Source of the DNA: Emcibacteraceae bacterium
GTDB taxonomy: Bacteria > Pseudomonadota > Alphaproteobacteria > Sphingomonadales > Emcibacteraceae
DNA length: 54,389 bases
Direction of reading: 5' to 3'
Assembly (NCBI GenBank): GCA_028281625.1
Contig: JANQJN010000005.1
Coordinates: 1-54,389, forward strand
A model generated the notes under the pieces. The model was given only the letters and a program-made list of their open reading frames with translations, did no database searches and was not told where the DNA came from. The position numbers and the translations under genes were made by a program. Shown here piece by piece: positions 16,472 through 26,112 of this stretch (position 1 is its first letter; the number at the start of each line of letters is the position of its first letter).

Positions 16472-18406
16472 TCACTCACTTGAATTTCGCGTTGTTTCAA
16501 TGACGTTTTGCAGCATTTCATCTACTGAGAGGCCCGAACCGGATAGGGTTTGACGCTGTCGCATATAGTCGAATTTTTTATTGGTTACACGCTCCAGGTC
16601 TTCCTGATCGCGTACGATCGTTGGACGCAGAAAAATCATGAGATTTGTATTTTCGCGTGTTTTGCCTTCACTTCTGAACGCACGCCCTAAAAGCGGAATG
16701 TCACCAAGCACTGGCACTTTATCCACGCTTATGCGCTCGTTTTGCTGGATAAGGCCACCGAGGACGATAATCTCGCCGTCGCTAACTCTGACCGTCGTTT
16801 GTATCTCTCTCTTGTTGGTGACAAGTTCCGTTGATATGGCGCTAACGGGTCCAGAAATGGTTGATACTTCCTGGCGAATATCAAGTCTGATTTCGCTGTT
16901 ATCGTTAATTTGCGGTTTGATATCAAGCTGGATACCAACATTTTTGCGCTCGATGGTTCTGAAAGGATTGCTGTTTGCACTTCCGAGTGCTTCGCCGGTT
17001 GTGATGGGAATTTCCTGGCCAGCCATAAAGGTCGCCGATTCATTATCAAGTGCCATTACGGACGGGGTGGACAAAATATTGCTGTCAGTATCACTGGCCA
17101 GTGCGTTTAAAATAACCCCGAAGACACCATTATCAGATGTGCGCCCCGCTGCACCGACAGCAAAACCATCAAGACCGAGAAAACTATCAACTGCTGCCGC
17201 CTTGAGAATATTTGATGCACTGTTGCTTGAGTTATCATTGCCATCATTAACAACAATGGCGCCAGTTGCCGCCAAAATGTTAGGCGCAGCATTGGAATAG
17301 TTGGCCACCGTAAAGGGAATATTGCTGCTGTCACCACCAGCAAGAATATACTGAAGCCCCAACTCTTTAGAGGCATTTTCAGAAACCTCAACAACGATTG
17401 CTTCCACCAGCACCTGATCCTGTGGCACATCAAGTTCAGAGATCACATCCGCCAGCCTTTGCTGCATTTCCGGGCCAGCATTAATCACCAGCGAATTGGT
17501 ACCCTGGAATTCTGCGATCGTTACGTCTTCACCGTCCGCACCAACCGCTGCACCCCCATTTTCCATAGTGATCGCGTCCACAAGCTGTTGCAGCACCGGA
17601 AGCATTTTATCTGTGGTGGCATATTTTAACCTGATCATGCGCATATCGCCACGGCTGGCGTTATTGGCATCAATATCAGCAAGCACTGGCATATATTGAT
17701 CCAGCACTTCCGGCATCCCTTTTAGGATCAATGAATTGCTGCCTTTAACCGGGATTGTTTGGATAAGTTGACCGGCAGCGCCATCAAAGCCTGATTGTGC
17801 TGTAAGTTGAGTTGCCACTTCGGCCATTTCAGTTGGTGATGTATGAGTAAGATTTAGGGTTCGAATTACTGTTTGATCGACGTCGATTGATGTCACAATT
17901 TTCGAAAGTCTAATCAGATTATCCGCGTGATCTGTAACAATTACCATCGGAAGGCCAGCACGCGAAAAACTGCTGCCGCCACGTGAAATATAAGGCTTAA
18001 GCGCTGTCGCAACAGTTACAGGATCGGTGTGCTTGATCGTAAATACACGCGTAATCAGCATATCACCACTGATATTTTCACCTACTGGGCCGGCGTCACC
18101 AAGGGCTATTTCACTTCTTGTAATTTTAAAGGCGCCACTTGATGTCGGAACCGCTGCCATGCCATTGACTTTAAGTACCGACAGCAGCGTTTCAAACAGG
18201 AGCTCTCCGGATATTGGCTCGGAAGAAATAAGGTTTACCTGCCCGTTTACCTGGGGATCGATAATGAAAGTCCGGCGCGTCTCAAGTGCTACATCCTCAA
18301 TGAAGGTACGCAAGTCAGCATCCCGGTAGTTCAGTGTTGTGCCATTTTGCTGCGCGAATGAAGCAAAAGAAAATAAACACAGATATATTGCGAATAAATA
18401 TCTCAA
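16472..18406 (-). CDS. gspD: Type II secretion outer-membrane secretin GspD
   Basis: 644 residues: signal peptide MRYLFAIYLCLFSFASFAQQ, N0 domain (LNYRDADLRTFIEDVA), KH-like N1-N3 domains and the secretin core (VPVLGDIPLLGRAFRSEG; TNLMIFLRPTIVRD). It forms the gated outer-membrane channel. There is no lipobox, so outer-membrane targeting would need a pilotin or self-insertion; the lipoprotein at the operon end is a candidate helper. Follows gspC by 2 bp. Confidence 0.95.
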   Translation of the reverse strand: MRYLFAIYLCLFSFASFAQQNGTTLNYRDADLRTFIEDVALETRRTFIIDPQVNGQVNLISSEPISGELLFETLLSVLKVNGMAAVPTSSGAFKITRSEIALGDAGPVGENISGDMLITRVFTIKHTDPVTVATALKPYISRGGSSFSRAGLPMVIVTDHADNLIRLSKIVTSIDVDQTVIRTLNLTHTSPTEMAEVATQLTAQSGFDGAAGQLIQTIPVKGSNSLILKGMPEVLDQYMPVLADIDANNASRGDMRMIRLKYATTDKMLPVLQQLVDAITMENGGAAVGADGEDVTIAEFQGTNSLVINAGPEMQQRLADVISELDVPQDQVLVEAIVVEVSENASKELGLQYILAGGDSSNIPFTVANYSNAAPNILAATGAIVVNDGNDNSSNSASNILKAAAVDSFLGLDGFAVGAAGRTSDNGVFGVILNALASDTDSNILSTPSVMALDNESATFMAGQEIPITTGEALGSANSNPFRTIERKNVGIQLDIKPQINDNSEIRLDIRQEVSTISGPVSAISTELVTNKREIQTTVRVSDGEIIVLGGLIQQNERISVDKVPVLGDIPLLGRAFRSEGKTRENTNLMIFLRPTIVRDQEDLERVTNKKFDYMRQRQTLSGSGLSVDEMLQNVIETTRNSSE

Positions 18407-18408
18407 AG

Positions 18409-19269
18409 TTACTGTCCCAATATAGAGGTGGAAATGGATAGACTTAAAGGCTCGCCTCGCCGTTCCAGCTTTAGTTCGAGTGTCCCTGACTGCGCTTCTT
18501 CAGGAATTTCACTTACACGCTCCCACGAGTGCAGCTCATTGCCATTAACGACACTGATGATGTCCCCTACCTCAAGACCCGCCAAGATCAGAAGCGCTCT
18601 ATCTGAATCAGGTCCGATAACAAAACCAGCGATACTGCGACCGTTGCGATAGGGACTAAGGGCCAAAGCATTAATGAAACCTGAGATTACGTCCTCTGGT
18701 ACCGCTGAGGTCTCCGGTGCATGGGACGTTGTGCTATTTGACAGTGGTGAAGCCATGCGATCTTCGTCCAGATAAATTGTCTCCATCCTTCCACTACGCC
18801 TAAATTCAATTCGGTCTTGATAAATCGCGGTCAAAACCGTATTTGGTGCAATTTCGCTTCCCACCTGAGCGAGCTGCTGGACCGATCCCTGCGACGTCAA
18901 AATAACAGTTCCATCGCCGCCGCCGTTCGCACGAATTCCAAAAATCTTCACATCCAACGTACTTTCAGGAAGCGCAGCAGTTGGTTGTTGGTCAATAATT
19001 TGATTATTCGGATAAAAAGCATCAACTGTTTTTAGGTATGTGATTTTACTTGCATCACCCATATTATCCGACGTCGCGCTGGATGCCTGAACCGTCGTAG
19101 GAATTTCAGCAGCAGTATTTTTTTCAATAAAAAACAAAACTAAATTTGCACTGAAGAACGCAAGAGTAACCACAGCAATTAATTCCAGTCCTGCTACGGA
19201 CAAGCGAAATGGAACAGGCAATTCTGCTTGCATTATATTTCGTGAATTTTGCTTTACTTCAGCGGTCAC
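18409..19269 (-). CDS. gspC: Type II secretion protein GspC
   Basis: 286 residues from a GTG at 19269; an ATG at 19233 is an alternative, and neither has a strong ribosome site. One membrane helix (about residues 30-50, LIAVVTLAFFSANLVLFFI), a homology-region domain (LDVKIFGIRANGGGDGTVIL) and a C-terminal PDZ-like domain (LLILAGLEVGDIISVVNGNE). GspC links the inner platform to the secretin. First gene of the operon, after a terminator and about 115 bp of promoter-bearing DNA. Confidence 0.9.
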   Translation of the reverse strand: MTAEVKQNSRNIMQAELPVPFRLSVAGLELIAVVTLAFFSANLVLFFIEKNTAAEIPTTVQASSATSDNMGDASKITYLKTVDAFYPNNQIIDQQPTAALPESTLDVKIFGIRANGGGDGTVILTSQGSVQQLAQVGSEIAPNTVLTAIYQDRIEFRRSGRMETIYLDEDRMASPLSNSTTSHAPETSAVPEDVISGFINALALSPYRNGRSIAGFVIGPDSDRALLILAGLEVGDIISVVNGNELHSWERVSEIPEEAQSGTLELKLERRGEPLSLSISTSILGQ

Positions 19270-19382
19270 AACAATGGTCCCAGCTCGTGATTGATTAGGT
19301 GATTCTTTTATTTCTCGTAAATTTTTAGCAAACTTCTGTTATGGTTATGTTTCACAAATGCTACAAAAATATTTCACTTTCC

Positions 19383-19414
19383 AAAAAGAAAAAGCCCGGT
19401 GGTTAGCCGGGCTT
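19383..19414 (-). terminator. Rho-independent terminator of the second TonB receptor gene
   Basis: AAGCCCGG-TGGTTAG-CCGGGCTT is a perfect 8-bp GC-rich stem, followed on the minus strand by TTTTTCTTTTT. It lies 29 bp past the receptor stop and separates that unit from the gsp operon. Confidence 0.92.
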
Positions 19415-19442
19415 AATAGTTTGAAAATATTAGATATTTTAT

Positions 19443-22013
19443 TTAGAATTCGTAATTAAACCCTAGCTGGAATGTTCTACCAATCTCAAAAGATTCAGCA
19501 ATTTCCGTACCTTGCATCCTCAGCGCCTTCTCATTAAGAAGGTTTTGTGCCTTAAATGTTACAGTTACCGGATTCTCACCCCAAAGGTTGACATCGCGAC
19601 TGTAAAGAAGGTTCAACTGAAGCGGAATATCTTCAATCAAATCAGGTCTGTTTGAAGAACCAAGACGGTAAATCCGATCTCCCTGATAATTGACGATGAT
19701 ATTGAACTTTTCACCGATATCGAGGTTTTCGAAACCAACCTGGAGGTTCGCCAGATAGTCAGACTGACCTTGCAATCTTCCAACCAGATTGGTAATGCGG
19801 TCAAAGTTATCAGCGCTTCTGGTCACTTCGGAGTCGATGTATGACGCGTTAGCCTTTACAAAGAATTCCCGGTCACCAACTGTGGTAAGAACTTTTTCAA
19901 TTTCCGCTTCAAAACCTTTTAGTGTTGCATTTTCCGCATTGGCAATTGTATCGGCTTCACCGTCCCCACGCGCGAAGATTGATTGCTCGATCGGGTTATC
20001 AATTTCCTTATAGAAGGCACCCAGCGTCAAACTTTCACCAGCCGCAAAGTACCATTCAAACCGTGCGTCATAACTGCGAATTGTTGCTGGCGTCAGATCA
20101 GGATTACCTCTTTCTGTACGGCCATCTTCACGAACGAAGAACACAGGTGCCAGCTCGCGGCTGTCAGGTCTGTTGATCGTTTCAGAGAAGGCAAGACGAA
20201 TTTGCATATTTTCAACAAATTCCCACGTCACTGTTGCAGAAGGAAGCCACTTGGTGAGTTCCTGATTGATGGTGATGTCTTCAAAGGTTGTACGGTCTGT
20301 TGAGTTAACGGACTGGACACTGTCTTCGTAGCGTACACCCGCAGAAACACGAACTGTGTCTGTCACCTGCGCATCGATTTGCGCAAACAGTTGAGTATTT
20401 TCGAACTCAGCCGTAAAGGCACTTGAAGCGTCAAAGAATTCGTCCAGATAGATGCCATTTGGATCAATATTGACTGACCCGAAAATTACTTCTGGAACGA
20501 AAGTTCTTAGCTCGTCATTGGAGACTTGCGAGAGGTTAAAGCCATATTTCTTATAATCAGAATCACGGCTTTTCTCGTTGTAGCTCGCACCAAATTTGAA
20601 ATCGAGTGCAACGCTTTCAATGTAAAATGGTTGTTTAACATTGAAACCGATGTCATTGGAGGTATCGTCCAGGTCACCATACTCAATCCGGTTACTATCG
20701 TTACGACGAAGCATTTCGAAAGCGTCCGAATTGTTGTCATACACATAAGTATAACGCTTGCGCATCGGCACATCACGCTTTGCTTTGGTTGTATTGGCAT
20801 GCCAGTAAAGCTCCGTTTCAGAAGCATCGAAAAAGTCGAAGATATGTTCACCATCAAGTGTGTGTGACCATACTTGTCGCTCCACCCAGTCGAGGCGGGT
20901 GAAGTTCGCAAGATCTTCAGAGTTGGTACGACCTTGTTGAATTTCAACTGTTTTCTGGCTTGATCGTAGAAGCAACGATGTATATTTGATCGCGTGATCC
21001 ACATTGATCTGCCAACCAAGTGACGTAAATGCATTGAGATCAATATCCCATGTGGTCACATCGTAACCACATTCGGATCCCGCAACACCAACGGCTTCAC
21101 AAGCCCGTGGGCTAAAATCACGGTCTGCTTCAAGGCCCGATGCAGTTGCACTTGATGCCTTATAGGAGCTTCGCTGGCCAAATTTATTTCTGAATTTGCT
21201 GCCATAATCGACCGCAAAAATCACACCAAACTCTCCTTCGTCACCAGCAGCCATACTGGTACCACCGGCAGTGTTAAAGTCAAAGTCAGGTGCGTTATTC
21301 TGAAAGTCAATCGACCAAACATATGGAATGGCTTCACCTGCCTGCTCAAGCGTGGCCGGGCTCATACCTTCCAATGTTGGATTTGCCGCAATGATTGATG
21401 GAATTTCACGTGTACCATCATCAAAGCCAAATAAATCGGTGTCACTACCATAATAAGTCAGGCCATCTTTGAATGTAGAAGCGGTATTGAACCCCGTACC
21501 CAAGCCAATTTCAAAAAATGGCTCGTCTGGAACTACTTTTGTGCGGATATCAATGACACCGCCACCAAAGGCCCCCGGAAATTCAGCAGAGTATGTTTTT
21601 TGAATTAACACACTGCCCACAAGTGAAGTCGGGAAGATATCCAGTGGCACCGCTCTTTTGAGCGGATCCGGTGAAGGAAGCTCAATTGCGTTAAGCAGTG
21701 TAGATGTATAACGCTCGTTAAGACCTCGAATTACAACATATTTGCCGGTTACGTCCGGTGAAATACCAGGCAGTCGAGTAAGCGCAACCGCGATGTCACT
21801 ATCCCCCGCCAGACTAAAATCGTCAGAGCCGACAACGTTCGAAATTTCAGATGTCGCCCTTTTTTCGTTTGGAATATATCGCCCTATTGTAACGATAGTA
21901 TCCACATTACTTTGATCTGCTTGCTGCGCCTCTTGTGCTGAAACAAGTTGCGGTGCTGTAAGTGCACAGGAAGCGAGTAACGCGCATTTTAATGTATTTT
22001 GGAACATTTTCAT
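19443..22013 (-). CDS. TonB-dependent outer-membrane receptor
   Basis: About 856 residues from the ATG at 22013, which has GGTGA five bases upstream; the ORF-track ATG at 22025 has none. Signal peptide ends QLVSAQEA. The plug carries YVVIRGLNERYTSTLLN, LPSPDPLKRAVPLDIFP and GAFGGGVIDIRTK, typical of a TonB receptor group with long extracellular loops often placed with outer-membrane lipoproteins. The barrel ends in aromatic F (LGFNYEF). No DUF4480 or secretin-N extension is seen. It lies 69 bp after a tandem-repeat lipoprotein gene and likely forms an uptake pair with it. Substrate unknown. Confidence 0.9.
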   Translation of the reverse strand: MKMFQNTLKCALLASCALTAPQLVSAQEAQQADQSNVDTIVTIGRYIPNEKRATSEISNVVGSDDFSLAGDSDIAVALTRLPGISPDVTGKYVVIRGLNERYTSTLLNAIELPSPDPLKRAVPLDIFPTSLVGSVLIQKTYSAEFPGAFGGGVIDIRTKVVPDEPFFEIGLGTGFNTASTFKDGLTYYGSDTDLFGFDDGTREIPSIIAANPTLEGMSPATLEQAGEAIPYVWSIDFQNNAPDFDFNTAGGTSMAAGDEGEFGVIFAVDYGSKFRNKFGQRSSYKASSATASGLEADRDFSPRACEAVGVAGSECGYDVTTWDIDLNAFTSLGWQINVDHAIKYTSLLLRSSQKTVEIQQGRTNSEDLANFTRLDWVERQVWSHTLDGEHIFDFFDASETELYWHANTTKAKRDVPMRKRYTYVYDNNSDAFEMLRRNDSNRIEYGDLDDTSNDIGFNVKQPFYIESVALDFKFGASYNEKSRDSDYKKYGFNLSQVSNDELRTFVPEVIFGSVNIDPNGIYLDEFFDASSAFTAEFENTQLFAQIDAQVTDTVRVSAGVRYEDSVQSVNSTDRTTFEDITINQELTKWLPSATVTWEFVENMQIRLAFSETINRPDSRELAPVFFVREDGRTERGNPDLTPATIRSYDARFEWYFAAGESLTLGAFYKEIDNPIEQSIFARGDGEADTIANAENATLKGFEAEIEKVLTTVGDREFFVKANASYIDSEVTRSADNFDRITNLVGRLQGQSDYLANLQVGFENLDIGEKFNIIVNYQGDRIYRLGSSNRPDLIEDIPLQLNLLYSRDVNLWGENPVTVTFKAQNLLNEKALRMQGTEIAESFEIGRTFQLGFNYEF

Positions 22014-22047
22014 ATTTGTCACCATTTTATAAATAAAATTACAAAAT

Positions 22048-22077
22048 GCTGTGGCGGTAACAGTGTATCGCCACAGC
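22048..22077 (-). other. Perfect 9-bp intergenic hairpin between lipoprotein and TonB receptor genes
   Basis: GCTGTGGCG and CGCCACAGC pair around a 12-nt loop; on the minus strand ATTTTGTAATTTTATTT follows. It may be a weak terminator or an mRNA end-stabiliser that lets the lipoprotein be made in excess of the receptor. It mirrors the hairpin between the first TonB receptor and the CobN-like gene. Confidence 0.55.
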
Positions 22078-22093
22078 TTTCGTTATCGTTTCC

Positions 22094-24823
22094 TTAGTCG
22101 TTGACCCAAACTGTCCAACCGTTGAGCCAGTTGCCAGCTTCATTCGGAACCGCACCAATGTGTGTGGTTGCATCGAACCAGGCATCCAGTGTTGTTGGAT
22201 CTGTTACGGTCACACCATTTTCGGTTGCACCGTTAATGAAGGCGTGCGAACCACCGGTTGGCGCAACCAGTGTGCTTGCACCAGTTCCATTATTGGCTTG
22301 ACCGTTAAACCATGCCGCCAGGTCGCCATCTTCAGCGTCTGAAGCAAAGCTTGTTGTACAGGACATGTAGGTTGAGGTGATGGTGATACCATCGGCACCG
22401 TCACGTCTTGCGTATGTCGCGGCCTGGTCAAGGTCCAGACATTGATCAAGGAAGTTTGCAACAACTGTGTTGGTGATTTTGGCACCGGTACCTTCACGAA
22501 GGAGCATACCGATGTCGCCGCGCGTATCACCACCTACCAGCGTAATATTCGATAGCAGGGGTTGCGCATATGGTGTTGCATCGTTGTCGCTTCCGTTGTT
22601 ATCCGCTTCGATACCCTGGTCAGTAGCAGCCTGGTTATCGTTTTGAACAACGACGGCATGTTGAATTGCACCGCGCCATCCTTTGGTCCAGTCGATACTG
22701 TCATCGTCCGCACCTGTAACAACCAAATGCTTTACGCGAACTGTACCGCCGAAGAATTCAACGCCGTCGTCAGCTCCGTTATGAACCTGCAGATAATCAA
22801 CTTCTGTACCGCGGCCAACACCTTCAAAGGCGATGCCGTTAAGTTCATCATCATCCGTGATTGGGTTACCTGCATATTTCACAACGACATAGTACATTTG
22901 ACCACTGTCGTCGTCATCGTCGTTACCGCCGTAAAGGCCGCTATCGCCTTCACCTGCTGCTTCACAGATGCCAACGCCACAGCCGTTGATGGTTGCGCGA
23001 CCATTGATCACCAGACCGCCCCATAGAGATGTATCTGTATCAAGGTTACGTGTCGCATCGTTGGTTGCTGTCATTGTGATTGGCGCATCTGCCGTACCGT
23101 TAGCAAAGATTTTCGAACCGCGTGAGATCACGAGGAAGGAAAGTGGATCTTCACCTGCAATGGTTACACCTGCGTCAATAAACAGGTTACCTGCTTCGGC
23201 GTCAGCAATTGGGTTATTCACATCACCGCCAAGGTCTTCACCGATAACCACTTTTCCGCGAAGGAAGTAGTCAAGGCCTGCCGCCAGGCGGATGTTACCA
23301 GTATATTCACCTTGAAGGATACAGCCACCGGCACCGTTTGATGTTGAGCCTACTGGGCAAACTGGGTTCGGGTTAATGGCATATGACCATCCGAGTGTCC
23401 AGTTATCCGCAGCGTCATCTGACTCTACAGCACCAATATATGTTGTTGCGTCAAACCAAGGGTCAATTGCGTTTACGTCAGTTGCTGTTACACCATTTTC
23501 AGTAACACCGTTGATAAAACCAGAAAGCGTTGAAGGCTGAGCCGAGTTATTGGCTTGTCCAAGGAACCAGGCCTCAAGGTCGCCATCTTCCGCGTCAGAA
23601 GCAAATGGAACATCACAGCCCAGTAATGTTGATTGGATTGTGATACCATCTGCACCGTCACGACGTGTGTATGTTGCTGTCTGATCGAGGTCGAGACAGA
23701 AATCCAAGAAATCTGTTACAACCGTATTGTAAATATTGGCACCTGTACCTTCACGAAGAAGCATACCAATGTCACCGCGTGTTTCGCCGCCAATGATTGT
23801 TACATTTGACAAAGTTGGCTGTGCAAATGGTGTAGCATCGTTGTCACTGCCATTGTTATCGGCTTCAATACCTTGGTCGGAAGCTGATTGGTTGTCATTT
23901 TGCATGATAAGAACGTGCTGGGCACGACCGCGCCAGCCTTTTGTCCAGTCAAGACTGTCATCGTCAGCACCAGTAATGATCAAATGTTTGATGTCAGCTG
24001 TACCACCGAAGAACTCAACACCATCGTCCGCACCGTTATGAACGTGAATGAAGTCTAGCGTTGTGCCGCGACCAACACCTTCAAAGGCGATACCATTAAG
24101 CTCGTCATCATCTGTGATTGGGTTACCAGCGTAGCGAACCTGAATGTAACGCATTGTACCTGAGCTATCATTATCATCTATACCGCCGTACATTCCGCTA
24201 TCACCTTCACCAGCAGCTTCACAAATACCTGCGTCACAACCGTTAATGGTTGCTAGACCGTTTACAACGATACCGCCCCATTCGGATGTAAATGCTTCTG
24301 AAAGAGCGTTGGCATTGGCATTAAAACCGCGCTCAATGTCTGCAGCAGAGGTAAAGATAATCGGCTGACCAACATTGCCGTCAGCATCAATTGTTGAACC
24401 ACGTGCAATTACAAGGAATGAATTTTCATCAAGACCGGCAATTGTTGTGCCAGGCTGAATTTCAAGATTTACACGTGTACCGCCAGTACCGTCAGAAAGT
24501 GTTTCCTGACCAATTGTCACTTTACCATTCAATAGGTAAGTGTTTCCGGCTGTTAGCGTAAGATTTTGTGTAACTGTACCTGAAATTTGGCAAGCACTAC
24601 CTGTTCCCAGCGCCACTTCCGTGGTTCCAGCAGGACAGTCAACAACGACGCCACCGCCACCACCACCGCCGCTGCCACCGCCGCTGCCGGTGCCAGGATT
24701 ATCACCGGTTTCACCTTTCGAGGCAAGCTCGGTATTTTTGTCTGCACAACTTGTAAAAGCTGAAAGAGAAACTGCTGCGAAAATAATCAGAAGCAGTCTT
24801 TTAACATTATTGAGATTTGTCAT
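22094..24823 (-). CDS. Large surface lipoprotein with two tandem beta-helix-like domains
   Basis: 909 residues. The lipoprotein signal MTNLNNVKRLLLIIFAAVSL ends in lipobox FTSC, then a Gly/Ser hinge (about residues 43-58) and two homologous halves of about 430 residues. Both halves contain YAGNPITDDDELNGIAFEGV, HNGADDGVEFFGGT, GADDDS-x-DWTKGWRG, DQGIEADNNGSDNDATP and RGDIGMLLREGTGA. The repeated Gly/Asp-rich, short-strand pattern suggests right-handed beta-helices with many acidic, possibly calcium-binding, turns. Each half starts with a Cys pair (VDCPAG...ACQIS and VCPVG...GCILQ). I know no function. The adjacent TonB receptor and type II operon suggest a surface-exposed binding partner or secretion substrate. 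Start supported by GGGG five bases upstream. Confidence 0.85.
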   Translation of the reverse strand: MTNLNNVKRLLLIIFAAVSLSAFTSCADKNTELASKGETGDNPGTGSGGGSGGGGGGGVVVDCPAGTTEVALGTGSACQISGTVTQNLTLTAGNTYLLNGKVTIGQETLSDGTGGTRVNLEIQPGTTIAGLDENSFLVIARGSTIDADGNVGQPIIFTSAADIERGFNANANALSEAFTSEWGGIVVNGLATINGCDAGICEAAGEGDSGMYGGIDDNDSSGTMRYIQVRYAGNPITDDDELNGIAFEGVGRGTTLDFIHVHNGADDGVEFFGGTADIKHLIITGADDDSLDWTKGWRGRAQHVLIMQNDNQSASDQGIEADNNGSDNDATPFAQPTLSNVTIIGGETRGDIGMLLREGTGANIYNTVVTDFLDFCLDLDQTATYTRRDGADGITIQSTLLGCDVPFASDAEDGDLEAWFLGQANNSAQPSTLSGFINGVTENGVTATDVNAIDPWFDATTYIGAVESDDAADNWTLGWSYAINPNPVCPVGSTSNGAGGCILQGEYTGNIRLAAGLDYFLRGKVVIGEDLGGDVNNPIADAEAGNLFIDAGVTIAGEDPLSFLVISRGSKIFANGTADAPITMTATNDATRNLDTDTSLWGGLVINGRATINGCGVGICEAAGEGDSGLYGGNDDDDDSGQMYYVVVKYAGNPITDDDELNGIAFEGVGRGTEVDYLQVHNGADDGVEFFGGTVRVKHLVVTGADDDSIDWTKGWRGAIQHAVVVQNDNQAATDQGIEADNNGSDNDATPYAQPLLSNITLVGGDTRGDIGMLLREGTGAKITNTVVANFLDQCLDLDQAATYARRDGADGITITSTYMSCTTSFASDAEDGDLAAWFNGQANNGTGASTLVAPTGGSHAFINGATENGVTVTDPTTLDAWFDATTHIGAVPNEAGNWLNGWTVWVND

Positions 24824-24839
24824 TTCGACCCCATTTTAA

Positions 24840-25147
24840 TTAATAAATTGAACACTTTTGTTCAGCCTTATGTTTGGTTTGGACTCACCCGAGTCCTTTA
24901 AGCTGTTCCTACATAGGGGGGGTATGTGATGTTTTTGTTTCAGTGGTGTGATAAAATTATGAAATAGAAATTAACGAATTAGAAATTGATTAAAACGCTT
25001 AAATAACAGTAGCTTATTCGAAAATTTTCAATAAACCAAAAAATCATAATTAACGATCATTACAGTTTTGTTGATCAATTTTCGGAAAAGATTACAAGTT
25101 TACATACTGAAAATTCATAGAGTCCAGATGAGACTCGGAGGCCGATC
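24840..25147. promoter_or_regulatory. Intergenic region carrying the lipoprotein/TonB receptor promoter
   Basis: About 300 bp without a gene between the lipoprotein start and the prepilin peptidase stop. It is AT-rich and must hold the minus-strand promoter of the lipoprotein. A 6-bp hairpin GGACTC-ACCC-GAGTCC (24881-24896) lies about 60 bp upstream of the start and may be an operator or leader stem. A run of seven G lies at about 24916-24922. A weak GAGTC/GACTC stem near 25123-25139 could end the peptidase transcript. No ORF or RNA gene is recognisable. Confidence 0.4.
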
Positions 25148-25681
25148 CTAGGAAAGCAGCAGAAGTATTTCGTCTTCAAACAACCAACAAATCCAGATGG
25201 CGATAGCAATGAATGGACCAAAGGGTATTTTGAACTCGCTCAGGCCTGATTTTTTAGTCATCAGTTTGGGCGTAGCATACAAAATAGCCCCTATCGAAGA
25301 GATCAACATCATGATCGGCAGAACAATCGGATTAAGCCACACGGCCCCGGCAGCAAAAAGTTTAACATCGCCCATACCAAGTCCCTGCTTCCCCCTTATC
25401 ATTTTGTAGAAAATCGAAATCAGAAGAAACGCCGTCAATGCAATTGAAAATGAAATTAAGGGACTTATAACGCCAATCCCCGAAATTGTGGTATAGGCAA
25501 TCCCCCATACCAAAACAGCGCCAGTTAATATATTCGGCAACTTCAGCGTTTTAAAATCGAAGTAACAAAGCGCCACAAACAGTCCCCAAAGTGGCAACGC
25601 AAAATAAAATGGCCTTTCTGAAAAAAACATCATAGTAAGAGATGCCAAAATCAGAAAGGCCACTGAAATCTTTTTTGCCAC
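25148..25681 (-). CDS. Short A24-family prepilin peptidase (GspO-like)
   Basis: 177 residues, all membrane segments and short loops. The two family aspartates are present: the first in CYFDFKTLKLPN and the second in GLGMGDVKLFA, followed by the usual IPFGPFIAIA near the C-terminus. It lacks the N-terminal methylase domain with paired CxxC of full-length PilD/GspO and so resembles the short TadV/CpaA form. It is the only prepilin peptidase in the window and probably processes GspG, I, J and K. It is a separate unit upstream of the lipoprotein. Confidence 0.85.
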   Translation of the reverse strand: MAKKISVAFLILASLTMMFFSERPFYFALPLWGLFVALCYFDFKTLKLPNILTGAVLVWGIAYTTISGIGVISPLISFSIALTAFLLISIFYKMIRGKQGLGMGDVKLFAAGAVWLNPIVLPIMMLISSIGAILYATPKLMTKKSGLSEFKIPFGPFIAIAIWICWLFEDEILLLLS

Positions 25682-25740
25682 TTATCGAACCCGCATATAG
25701 ATTGCTAATGTTCGAGCATAGTGGAGGAAATTATATATTT

Positions 25741-26112
25741 TTACAAGTTCCCAAGACGCTCAATACCGTCTTTTGCAATATATTTTACTTTTCGGGGCAT
25801 ACCTGACAAAGTCATGGCAAAACTATTATCATGCCCGTCCAAAATTTCCTGATAAAGTGCGTGCGCCTGCTCAATACGACCTGTTGCGCTATATATAAAA
25901 GCAAGATTCACTTTCGCAAAAATTTGATCTTCAGGACCAAAGTCGGTTGAAATTAATTCGGCTTCGGCTGATGACCAGTCGCGGTTAGCGATTTTATCAG
26001 CCGCAATGCTACTTTCTTGTAAAAGAATAAGTGATGAAGAAAGATCTTCTGCATTTGCCGCACTTATTCCCAGTCCAAGGGTGAGTGCTATTCCTATCGC
26101 CAATTTCTTCAT
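25741..26112 (-). CDS. Small periplasmic TPR-like protein
   Basis: From the ATG at 26112, which has a strong AAAGGAG ribosome site, this is 123 residues: signal peptide MKKLAIGIALTLGLGISAANA, then helices with a TPR-like pair (FAKVNLAFIYSATGRIEQAHALYQEIL). The 51-codon extension in the ORF track is not translated DNA in character. TPR units bind other proteins; no partner is evident. Possibly an exported assembly factor. Upstream DNA (26113-26380) is AT-rich and holds divergent promoters. Confidence 0.8.
   Translation of the reverse strand: MKKLAIGIALTLGLGISAANAEDLSSSLILLQESSIAADKIANRDWSSAEAELISTDFGPEDQIFAKVNLAFIYSATGRIEQAHALYQEILDGHDNSFAMTLSGMPRKVKYIAKDGIERLGNL

Noticed and set aside
16638-17300. 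220-aa plus ORF inside gspD
   Set aside because: Antisense shadow of a clear secretin gene; Ser/Leu-rich composition typical of reverse-frame reads.
22562-23026. 154-aa plus ORF in the tandem-repeat lipoprotein gene
   Set aside because: Antisense to a convincing lipoprotein with two homologous halves; no independent support.
22562-24400. CRISPR or DNA repeat array suggested by recurring blocks
   Set aside because: The repetition is explained by two homologous protein domains; no short spaced direct repeats were seen.
24916-24922. Run of seven G as a phase-variation tract
   Set aside because: Lies about 95 bp upstream of the lipoprotein start with no evident promoter spacer role; too short to argue from one sequence.
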